Below are positions 1 to 5,835 of a DNA stretch of 5,954 nt, one piece after another (positions within the stretch are counted from its first letter, which is position 1; every line of letters starts with the position of its first letter). The DNA comes from UBA1723 sp018066165 (GTDB lineage Bacteria; Bacteroidota; Bacteroidia; Bacteroidales; Paludibacteraceae), in contig JAGHRX010000207.1 in NCBI GenBank assembly GCA_018066165.1, positions 1 to 5,954 of the forward strand. The letters are read 5' to 3'. The notes beneath the pieces were generated by a model. That model did not search any database. It was not told where the DNA came from and was given only the letters and a program-made list of their open reading frames with translations. The position numbers and the translations under genes are program-made.

Positions 1-35
1 ATTATGAATTCTGCATTGTGAATTATGAATTTATT
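1..35. repeat. Degenerate 7-nt-period repeat at left edge
   Basis: Read in steps of seven from base 1, the sequence is ATTATGA, ATTCTGC, ATTGTGA, ATTATGA, ATTTATT. The first and fourth units are identical, and the 10-mer ATTATGAATT occurs at 1-10 and again at 22-31, exactly 21 nt apart. The array is probably cut by the window edge, so its full length is unknown. It overlaps the promoter proposed for the first gene: the third unit contains the TTG at 16-18. With only four to five units at low complexity, chance cannot be fully excluded, but two other 7-nt arrays in the same window support it being real. Confidence 0.6.
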
Positions 36-45
36 TGTAATTTTG
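16..45 (+). promoter_or_regulatory. Bacteroidetes-type promoter for the operon
   Basis: TAATTTTG at 38-45 matches the Bacteroidetes -7 consensus TAnnTTTG at every defined base. A TTG at 16-18 lies 19 nt upstream, the usual place of the -33 element. Transcription would begin near position 52, leaving a leader of about 22 nt before the ATG at 74. This placement makes the upstream TTG codon at 50 an unlikely start. The region is AT-rich, so a chance match is possible, and no transcription data are available. Confidence 0.55.
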
Positions 46-73
46 TACTTTGTATAATATAAATTGTACGGAA

Positions 74-1063
74 ATGAGTGAACGTATCATAAAATTGAAA
101 GCTGGTGGCGTTGAGGCTTGGATAAACCTTAATGTCGGAGGTCGTCTTGTATTCTTTGGAAAGGAAGGCGGGGAGAACATGATCAAGGCTGATAAATCTC
201 TTCTTGAGGAGACGGTGCAGTCGGAGATTATTCCAGATGCTTTCACTGATTTCGTACAGTATTATGGCCAGGAGGTGTGGATTGGCCCTCAGACTCAATG
301 GTGGAGACACCAGTCTATCAATATGGAGCGACGCAATTCGCCCATCAACTGGCCGCCTGATCCGTACGTCTCATTCGGCAAATTTGAGGTCGTGGAGAAA
401 TCCGACTCTCATCTTATTATCCAAGGATGTGTGAGCGAGGTGAGCAAACTGAGCTTGAAGAAGGAGTTTGTGATGAATGATAATGGCTTGATTTACTGTT
501 CAGTTGAGGCTACTTATCATGGCGACGGTGAGACAACGATCGACTTGTGGAATATTGTCCGCGTCGCAGGTGAGAATGAGATTCGCATCTACGGTAATTT
601 AAAGGAGATCGACGGCCCGACTCATCCATTTGAGAAGAAGGCTATGGGTAAGGATGAAAACGCAAAATTCCCATACTACACTTTCTGTCCCGACGAAATG
701 GCTAAGGATTCCGTCGCACCGGAAATAGGATGGGGTGGTGACGGTCAGGTCCATTCGGGAAAATTCCACATGAATATGTATTTGGGAATGATTGAGAGCA
801 TCAACAGAAGACGTGGTGATTCGTTGATAATGGGATTCCCTATCTCACATGCTAATATAAATGGTGAGCCTGAACCGTTTACTCCGTCAGAGTATCACTC
901 AGTGGGTGAGGTTTATTGCTACCACACATTGGATAAAGAGACTTCGATGTATGAATTGGAGTGCCACGACGGTGAAGTCACACTGAAGAAGGGCGAATCA
1001 ACGTCGACAACGATAACATTATTCATTGCCGGAGCCAATGGATTTGTTAATAAGAACGATTGA
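74..1063 (+). CDS. DUF4380-like protein, probable mutarotase fold
   Basis: This 329-residue protein (from ATG 74) has no signal peptide or membrane segment and is probably cytoplasmic. It is predicted to be mostly beta-strand. The N-terminal pattern of VGGRLVFFG (21-29) followed by GQEVWIGPQ (65-73), a WW pair (76-77) and NWPPDP resembles DUF4380 proteins, which I place near the galactose mutarotase/aldose epimerase superfamily; that assignment is from memory of the family style, not a search. Such proteins often bind sugars, but I cannot point to a catalytic His/Glu pair with confidence, so no reaction is assigned. An in-frame TTG at 50 would add eight residues but lies at the predicted transcription start, so ATG 74 is preferred. 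The stop is 2 nt before the next gene's ATG, indicating co-transcription with the phosphodiesterase. An alternative is an uncharacterised sugar-binding protein outside DUF4380. Confidence 0.6.
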   Translation: MSERIIKLKAGGVEAWINLNVGGRLVFFGKEGGENMIKADKSLLEETVQSEIIPDAFTDFVQYYGQEVWIGPQTQWWRHQSINMERRNSPINWPPDPYVSFGKFEVVEKSDSHLIIQGCVSEVSKLSLKKEFVMNDNGLIYCSVEATYHGDGETTIDLWNIVRVAGENEIRIYGNLKEIDGPTHPFEKKAMGKDENAKFPYYTFCPDEMAKDSVAPEIGWGGDGQVHSGKFHMNMYLGMIESINRRRGDSLIMGFPISHANINGEPEPFTPSEYHSVGEVYCYHTLDKETSMYELECHDGEVTLKKGESTSTTITLFIAGANGFVNKND

Positions 1064-1065
1064 TT

Positions 1066-3138
1066 ATGAGTTTGATAAAAGAAAAAATTGGAGCTATATC
1101 GAAAAGCCAACGCTTTTTTGTGGCTGCCTTGTTTTTTGTCGTCGGAATATTGATCGTTTCGATATTCCCAACTGCGGCAAAATTCGAGTTTAAATTTGAG
1201 AAAGAGGGAATCTGGCATAAGGAGGCTCTTACTGCGCCGTTCCAATTCTCTATTTATAAGCTTGCCGACGAGTATAAGCGAGACTGTGACACTATGCTGA
1301 AACGAATGTTCCAGCCGTACTTCACGATTTCTGATGCGGAAAGAGAGAAGGCGATTTCAAAACTCAACCAGAAGACTAAGGCAGGAGACGCTTCCGACAG
1401 TTATAATAAGTATATCCGAAGCCAACTCTTCAATATTTATCAGAAGGGAATAATGTCTGTCGACGATTATGACAGATTCTGCGACAGCTTCAAAATCATC
1501 CGTATCAAGGGCGACGACGCGAATGCATTTGTTGACGTTCAGTTGAATACTGTCTATACTCCCAAGTCGGCTTACGAGCATATCCTGAAGAAGGCACCAT
1601 CGTCGTTGGACAAGGATATTCTGATGGCTTACAATATCGACCGACTATTATCTGTGAATCTTATTTACGATGAGAAAATCAGTGAGTTAGCTCGTCAGGA
1701 TCTGATTAAGAATAATGTGAGTATGACGATTGGTATCGTCCAGGAAGGAGAGAAAATCGTGGGCAACGGTGATCAAATCTCTGAGGATGTCTATCGTAAA
1801 CTTACCAGTCTTGAACGTGCTGTGGAGGATGGAGAAGGAGACTCTCTGAATCGTTATTGGGTGAAACTCGGACAGTTTATCATTGTTGCGATTTCACTTT
1901 CGACGTTCTTCTTCTATTTGTTCTATTTCCGAACAAGATTTATTCAGGAGCGACGCAATGTTGTGTTTATGCTTTCGATGATTCTGTCGCTATGTTTGCT
2001 GACTTCATTTGTCGTACGAGTCTCTCCAGACTGGGTACATGCGATTCCGTATGCTATCCTTCCGATAGTGATTGCCACTTTCTTTGATACCCGAACAGCT
2101 TTGTTCATGCACAACACCACAGTGTTGATCTGTTCGTTCATTGTGCAGGAGGGAGTGGAGTTCTTGTTGATGCAGGTGGTGATCGGAATGCTTACAATCT
2201 GTGTTCAGAAAGAGATGTATGAGAGATCGCAGTTGTTTAAGACTGCAGTCATTATATTCTTGGCATATATAAGTTTGTATTTCGGATCCACTTTGATCTA
2301 CACTTCGAAGTGGGAGAGAATAGAGATCTGGGATTTCTTGAATGAGTTGATACCGTTTGCGTTGAATGCGGGACTTCTGCTTTTCGCATACCCACTCATT
2401 TATATAATAGAGAAGGTTTTCAATTATGTGTCGGATGTGACATTGGTAGAGCTTGCCAATACGAATAATCCGCTTTTGCTTCAATTCTCTGAGGTCGCGC
2501 CAGGAAGTTTCCAGCACTCAATGCAGGTGGCTAACCTTGCCGACGCTGCAGCACGAGAGATCGGAGCCAATCCGATGTTGGTGAGAACCGGTGCTTTGTA
2601 TCACGACATCGGTAAGATGAACAACCCTGTTTTCTTTACAGAGAATCAAAGTGGAGTCAATCCACATGATGCTTTGAACGATGAGGAAAGCAGCGCACGT
2701 ATCATTATCGACCATGTGGCAAATGGATTGCGTCTTGCCAAATCAAACGGCTTGCCTGAGAAAATTCAGGATTTCATCCGCACTCACCACGGTGCAAGCC
2801 AGGCTAAGTATTTCTATATCAAGGCTTGCAACAAGAATCCGGAAACTCCAGTCGATATATCCAAGTTCACATATCCCGGTCCACGTCCGTTCACAGCGGA
2901 GATGGCAATCCTGATGATGTGTGATGCAGTGGAGGCGGCGTCGAGAAGTTTGAAAGAGTATACAGATGAGAGTATTACTAATCTTGTGACTAAGATAATT
3001 GATTCGCAGATTGCCGACGGAGCGTTCAAGGATGCCCCATTGACGTTCAGAAACATTGAGCAGATAAAGGCGAAGTTGATAGAGAAGTTGAAAACCATCT
3101 ATCACACAAGAATCAGTTATCCGGAGTTGAAGAAATAG
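1066..3138 (+). CDS. pgpH: 7TM-HD family cyclic di-AMP phosphodiesterase (PgpH-like)
   Basis: This 690-residue inner-membrane protein has the full PgpH architecture. There is one membrane anchor at about 17-34, an extracytoplasmic 7TMR-HDED domain at about 45-265, a block of seven membrane helices at about 270-450, and a cytoplasmic HD domain at about 470-690. All residues expected to bind the two metals are present: H484 (in QHSMQVANLAD), H513-D514 (YHDIGK), H550 (IIDHVANG), H574-H575 (RTHHG) and D620 (MMCDAVEAA). Family members hydrolyse c-di-AMP to pApA, with the outer domain thought to sense an extracytoplasmic signal. Length and domain order are normal, so the enzyme should be active. 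A TTG at 1060 is in frame but overlaps the previous stop codon; ATG 1066, giving MSLIKEK, is the better start. It sits 2 nt after the upstream gene and 44 nt before tsaE. The ligand of the outer domain cannot be read from sequence. Confidence 0.93.
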   Translation: MSLIKEKIGAISKSQRFFVAALFFVVGILIVSIFPTAAKFEFKFEKEGIWHKEALTAPFQFSIYKLADEYKRDCDTMLKRMFQPYFTISDAEREKAISKLNQKTKAGDASDSYNKYIRSQLFNIYQKGIMSVDDYDRFCDSFKIIRIKGDDANAFVDVQLNTVYTPKSAYEHILKKAPSSLDKDILMAYNIDRLLSVNLIYDEKISELARQDLIKNNVSMTIGIVQEGEKIVGNGDQISEDVYRKLTSLERAVEDGEGDSLNRYWVKLGQFIIVAISLSTFFFYLFYFRTRFIQERRNVVFMLSMILSLCLLTSFVVRVSPDWVHAIPYAILPIVIATFFDTRTALFMHNTTVLICSFIVQEGVEFLLMQVVIGMLTICVQKEMYERSQLFKTAVIIFLAYISLYFGSTLIYTSKWERIEIWDFLNELIPFALNAGLLLFAYPLIYIIEKVFNYVSDVTLVELANTNNPLLLQFSEVAPGSFQHSMQVANLADAAAREIGANPMLVRTGALYHDIGKMNNPVFFTENQSGVNPHDALNDEESSARIIIDHVANGLRLAKSNGLPEKIQDFIRTHHGASQAKYFYIKACNKNPETPVDISKFTYPGPRPFTAEMAILMMCDAVEAASRSLKEYTDESITNLVTKIIDSQIADGAFKDAPLTFRNIEQIKAKLIEKLKTIYHTRISYPELKK

Positions 3139-3182
3139 CTTAGAGCTTAGAGAAATTAGCTTAGAGAAAAAAAGTTAGAGAG
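3138..3182. repeat. 7-nt-period repeat between pgpH and tsaE
   Basis: From the last base of the pgpH stop codon, steps of seven read GCTTAGA, GCTTAGA, GAAATTA, GCTTAGA, GAAAAAA, AGTTAGA, then GAG directly before the tsaE ATG. Three units are identical and a fourth, AGTTAGA, keeps the TTAGA core in the same phase. The array fills the whole gap between the two genes. Its last unit provides the purine-rich GAGAG just upstream of the start codon, which may help ribosome binding. No hairpin or terminator is visible here, so transcription probably continues through. Confidence 0.75.
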
Positions 3183-3602
3183 ATGAAGGCAGAATTTGAA
3201 TATACATTAGATGAGATAGAGTCAGCAGCGTCTGAAATCATCAAAGCATTCGATGGCAGAAAGATCATCCGTTTCATTGGAGAGATGGGAGCCGGAAAGA
3301 CGACGATGATCAAATCGTTGTGTAAGATGCTTGGTGTCGACGAGGAGGTTACAAGCCCTACATTCGCCATCGTCAACGAGTACGAGGGGGCAGGATGCAG
3401 AGTCTTCCACTTTGATTTCTACCGTGTGAAGAATCAGCAGGAGGCTATAGACCTTGGTTTGGCTGACTATTTCTACTCTGGTGAATATGTGTTCATGGAG
3501 TGGCCACAGCTTGTAGACGACTTTATGCCGGATGATGTTGTGACGTTGACAATCAAAGAGATAGAGCCCACTAAAAGACACGCTACTGTAGAATTTGCCT
3601 AA
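3183..3602 (+). CDS. tsaE: tRNA t6A synthesis ATPase TsaE
   Basis: TsaE (formerly YjeE) is the cytoplasmic P-loop ATPase that works with TsaB and TsaD to place threonylcarbamoyl on A37 of ANN-decoding tRNAs. The 139-residue length is close to the family norm. The Walker A loop is GEMGAGKTT at 33-41 with K39. It is followed by the family signature VTSPTF (56-61), the HFDFYR segment (76-81, Walker B region) and the MEWPQ motif (105-109) containing the conserved Glu106-Trp107 pair. The ATG at 3183 gives a normal N-terminus and follows a purine-rich stretch. The stop is 14 nt before the DUF4271 gene. tsaB and tsaD are not in this window, which is usual because these genes are often scattered. Nothing is missing or truncated. 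Confidence 0.96.
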   Translation: MKAEFEYTLDEIESAASEIIKAFDGRKIIRFIGEMGAGKTTMIKSLCKMLGVDEEVTSPTFAIVNEYEGAGCRVFHFDFYRVKNQQEAIDLGLADYFYSGEYVFMEWPQLVDDFMPDDVVTLTIKEIEPTKRHATVEFA

Positions 3603-3607
3603 GGAAG
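3601..3607 (+). promoter_or_regulatory. Shine-Dalgarno-like site for the DUF4271 gene
   Basis: AAGGAAG at 3601-3607 lies nine bases before the ATG at 3617 and overlaps the tsaE stop codon TAA (3600-3602). It is the most recognisable Shine-Dalgarno-like sequence in the window; the other starts have only purine-rich or AT-rich leaders, as is common in Bacteroidota. It supports ATG 3617 and suggests translation of this gene may be coupled to the end of tsaE. Confidence 0.4.
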
Positions 3608-3616
3608 ATTTTATTT

Positions 3617-4966
3617 ATGGGTAGAAGAAGGAGAAACCAAGATACTATACAGGTGGCAGATGGCAACCAGTCTGTCGAATCGCAGGAGAGTCAGCTTCAA
3701 GTGACGCCTGCTCAGACTGAATATGTAAACAAGACAGAGACGAAGAGCATGACCATCCCTATGGAAGAGATTCCGTATGATGATCGTCCGATTCCAGAAG
3801 CCTATTTTCCACCTGAGGATGATGAGCCAGCTCAGGAGTTTATGCCAGAACCCAATATTCAGCAGACTCCATCTTACTCGTATAAGACAGTGTCGAAGAA
3901 GGAACTCGACGCCTTAAAATTCGAAGTAAAGACAGTTGAGCCAGTTCAGACTGAGACTAAAACAGATGTCAAGGAGACTCCCGTCGAGACAAAGAATATT
4001 GATTTCTCAGCGTTACAATTTGATGTTAAGCCAATTGAGAAGAGTGTCGTTGATTCGGCTAAGACGGCAGATGTCAATAATCCTGTCGCAACACAAAAGG
4101 CAGAGATACCGAATATCAAGATCGACGTCGACAAACTGATATCTAAGCCGGAAGCATCAAACACCACTAACGACTCCCTTTATGTGGCATATCGTCAGTT
4201 TGGGACAGATAGTTTGGCAGCTCAGAACGATTCTCTTGCCAACGATTCACTGGCAAAAGACAGTGTCGCATTTATTCCCGTAGAAAAGCCAGCTCCAAAG
4301 AGAGAAATAATCAAGATCGACGGTAAAGAATTACCGGAAACAATCAATAACGCATGGTGGTTTACACCGGCATTGTTTGTCCTTTTTGTGGCTTATATCA
4401 TCGTTATCAGAGACAGAAAGAAAGCCATTTTCTCGGAATTGCAGTCGTTTATCAATCCAAATACAGACGGAAGTATCTTTGGAATCCAGTGGCTGCAGAA
4501 TTCGAAATATAAATTCCTTTTGTCTGCGCTTGGAGTGGTGACATCTGCATTATATCTGTTTTTGGCAAACAGCATGTCCATAGCATCCATTTGGATATTC
4601 CTTTTGGCGGTTGTGATCTTTGTGGTCGGCAAAAACATGATGCTTTCATTGTTGGAATATATTTATTTCCAGGGAGCCGACGTCGCAAGCATGTCTGAGG
4701 CATTTATGGTGATGGTAAGACAGGCGGGACTGATGATTACACCAGCTGTTTTAGGTCTTTGTTTTGCACCTGAATCATATCGAACATTTTTCATTTATTT
4801 TGGTGGATTTGTTATCGGAATTGCAATTTTAGCCTTCAATATCAAACTAATTTTAAACTTTTTGAGGGGAATAACGTCAATTTTTTATTTGATTTTGTAT
4901 CTTTGCACCCTCGAAGTGATACCCGTGGCGATTTTTTTCGTATTAGGGCTATTGCCTAGAGTTTAA
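3617..4966 (+). CDS. DUF4271 membrane protein with long disordered N-tail
   Basis: This 449-residue protein has two parts. Residues 1 to about 245 look disordered: they begin with MGRRRRNQD, are rich in Glu, Pro, Thr, Lys and Gln, and contain repeated segments (ALKFEVKTVE at 99-108 and ALQFDVKPIE at 132-141; a DSLA-rich stretch at 198-216). Residues from about 247 to the end carry roughly six membrane helices, starting at WWFTPALFVLF and ending with LYLCTLEVIPVAIFF, the C-terminal pattern I recognise from DUF4271 proteins of Bacteroidota. The biochemical function is unknown. Its gene is commonly found beside hemD in this phylum, as here, which hints at a link with tetrapyrrole metabolism or simply conserved order. 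The tail seems longer than in relatives I recall. The RDRKK after the first helix would place the tail outside by the positive-inside rule, yet there is no signal peptide, so topology is unclear. The last 200 bases are unusually T-rich and carry a promoter-like element. Confidence 0.82.
   Translation: MGRRRRNQDTIQVADGNQSVESQESQLQVTPAQTEYVNKTETKSMTIPMEEIPYDDRPIPEAYFPPEDDEPAQEFMPEPNIQQTPSYSYKTVSKKELDALKFEVKTVEPVQTETKTDVKETPVETKNIDFSALQFDVKPIEKSVVDSAKTADVNNPVATQKAEIPNIKIDVDKLISKPEASNTTNDSLYVAYRQFGTDSLAAQNDSLANDSLAKDSVAFIPVEKPAPKREIIKIDGKELPETINNAWWFTPALFVLFVAYIIVIRDRKKAIFSELQSFINPNTDGSIFGIQWLQNSKYKFLLSALGVVTSALYLFLANSMSIASIWIFLLAVVIFVVGKNMMLSLLEYIYFQGADVASMSEAFMVMVRQAGLMITPAVLGLCFAPESYRTFFIYFGGFVIGIAILAFNIKLILNFLRGITSIFYLILYLCTLEVIPVAIFFVLGLLPRV
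4208..4264 (+). repeat. DSLA-rich protein repeat in the DUF4271 tail
   Basis: Residues 198-216 of the DUF4271 protein contain three DSLA units and a final DS, read as DSLA-AQN-DSLA-N-DSLA-K-DS. The codons differ between copies (for example AGT, TCT and TCA for Ser; TTG, CTT and CTG for Leu), so this is not a recent DNA duplication. Repetition is held at protein level. I recall similar DSL-type stretches before the membrane region in other DUF4271 proteins, but have not checked alignments. Confidence 0.6.
4898..4905 (+). promoter_or_regulatory. Possible internal promoter (-7 element) for hemD
   Basis: TATCTTTG at 4898-4905 matches TAnnTTTG fully and is followed by CACCC, a context I have often seen after Bacteroidetes -7 elements. 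It lies inside the 3' end of the DUF4271 gene in a T-rich stretch. Initiation near 4912 would give hemD a leader of about 94 nt. No TTG is found at the usual 19-21 nt upstream (ACGTCA is there instead), which weakens the case. Confidence 0.4.
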
Positions 4967-5005
4967 AACGAGTTGTAAATAAGACTTATAGAAAATTTAT
5001 TTGAC

Positions 5006-5785
5006 ATGAAGGTAAAGAAGATTTTGGTGTCTCAACCAAAACCCGCTACTGAGAAGTCACCATATTTTGACCTTGAGTCAAAGTATGGAGTGAAAATCGA
5101 CTTTAGACCTTTTATCAGGGTCGAGGGATACACGGCTAAAGAGTTCCGTGCACAAAAGGTAGATATCCTCGATCACACTGCTATTGTTTTCACAGCCCGC
5201 ACTGCAGTAGACAATTTCTTCAGACTATGTGGAGAAATGAAAATCAATATTCCTGAGACGATGAAGTATTTCTTCACATCAGAGAATCTATCCCAGTACA
5301 TCCAGAAGTATGTTGCTTACAGAAAGCGTAAGATCTTCTTCTCTGAAGACGGTTCTGTACAGGGACTTGTTGATGTAATCAAAAAGCATTCAGCAGAGAA
5401 ATACTTGGTTATCGTTTCTGATGTATATGATGAGAACAAGTCAATTCAGGAGGATCACAAGGGTGATATCGTCTCTGTGATGGATGAGAATGATATTCCT
5501 CACACAAAGGCTATCATGTACCGTACAGTAAGTACAGATTTCACACAGGATCCTGACTTCAAGTATGACATGTTTGTCTTCTTCAGCCCATCTGGAATCA
5601 CATCTTTGTATAAGAACTTCCCTAACTTCCAGCAGGGAGATATCAAGATCGGATGCTTCGGACCAACAGCTGTCAAGGCAGCAGAGGAGGCTGGACTTAC
5701 AGTGAACATAGCCGCTCCAAACGAGAAAGCAAAATCTATGGCTGAGGCAATGGACTTGTATTTCAAGGAGAACGCTGACAAGTAA
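5006..5785 (+). CDS. hemD: Uroporphyrinogen-III synthase
   Basis: HemD closes the linear tetrapyrrole hydroxymethylbilane into uroporphyrinogen III, inverting ring D, the branch point toward haem, sirohaem and cobalamin; it is a soluble cytoplasmic enzyme. The 259-residue length fits the family. Sequence signs are the N-terminal ILVSQPKP (6-13), VFTARTAVDNFF at 61-72 (the family's 'FTSxxAV'-like segment in the first half), FFSPSGITSLY at 192-202 and IGCFGPTAVKAAEEAGL from 215, the usual C-terminal pattern of the two-lobed fold. HemD sequences are very divergent and lack strictly invariant catalytic residues, so the call rests on these segments and on its place after DUF4271. ATG 5006 follows 39 nt after the previous gene, with no strong Shine-Dalgarno. 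Transcription may come from the operon promoter or an internal one near 4900, and it ends at the terminator just downstream. No other haem gene is in the window. Confidence 0.9.
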   Translation: MKVKKILVSQPKPATEKSPYFDLESKYGVKIDFRPFIRVEGYTAKEFRAQKVDILDHTAIVFTARTAVDNFFRLCGEMKINIPETMKYFFTSENLSQYIQKYVAYRKRKIFFSEDGSVQGLVDVIKKHSAEKYLVIVSDVYDENKSIQEDHKGDIVSVMDENDIPHTKAIMYRTVSTDFTQDPDFKYDMFVFFSPSGITSLYKNFPNFQQGDIKIGCFGPTAVKAAEEAGLTVNIAAPNEKAKSMAEAMDLYFKENADK

Positions 5786-5807
5786 TCGAAACTTCGATAA
5801 TTAGTAT

Positions 5808-5835
5808 AAGCCGTACTGCCAAGTATGGCTTTTTT
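5808..5835 (+). terminator. Rho-independent terminator after hemD
   Basis: AAGCCGTACT (5808-5817) pairs with AGTATGGCTT (5822-5831) to make a ten-base-pair stem with one G-U pair (5813 with 5826) and a GCCA loop (5818-5821). A run of six T follows or overlaps the stem base (5830-5835). It starts 22 nt after the hemD stop codon and marks the end of the transcription unit. A smaller hairpin, ATCGA-AACT-TCGAT at 5785-5798, precedes it and has no T-run. Confidence 0.88.

Noticed and set aside
50..73. Upstream TTG start for the first gene, adding MYNINCTE.
   Set aside because: It lies at the predicted transcription start and within the promoter region; ATG 74 gives a more natural start.
1060..1065. 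TTG start for pgpH overlapping the previous stop.
   Set aside because: It adds two residues only and an ATG follows at once, so ATG 1066 is the simpler choice.
2005..2517. A 170-codon open frame on the minus strand inside pgpH.
   Set aside because: It lies fully inside a clear membrane and HD-domain gene, has an atypical Arg/Gln/His-rich composition and no recognisable domain; it is a shadow of the real gene.
4979..4989. Inverted repeat ATAAG-A-CTTAT before hemD as a possible operator or hairpin.
   Set aside because: The arms are five AT-rich bases around one base, which cannot form a hairpin and is likely by chance in such DNA. No second copy is seen.
4973..5003. TTG at 4973-4975 and TTTATTTG at 4996-5003 look like a promoter directly before hemD.
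   Set aside because: The -7 match has one wrong defined base, and transcription would start after the ATG at 5006, leaving no leader or an incomplete gene.
5785..5798. Small hairpin ATCGA-AACT-TCGAT at the hemD stop as a terminator or attenuator.
   Set aside because: A five-pair stem without a T-run is too weak alone; the proper terminator is just downstream.
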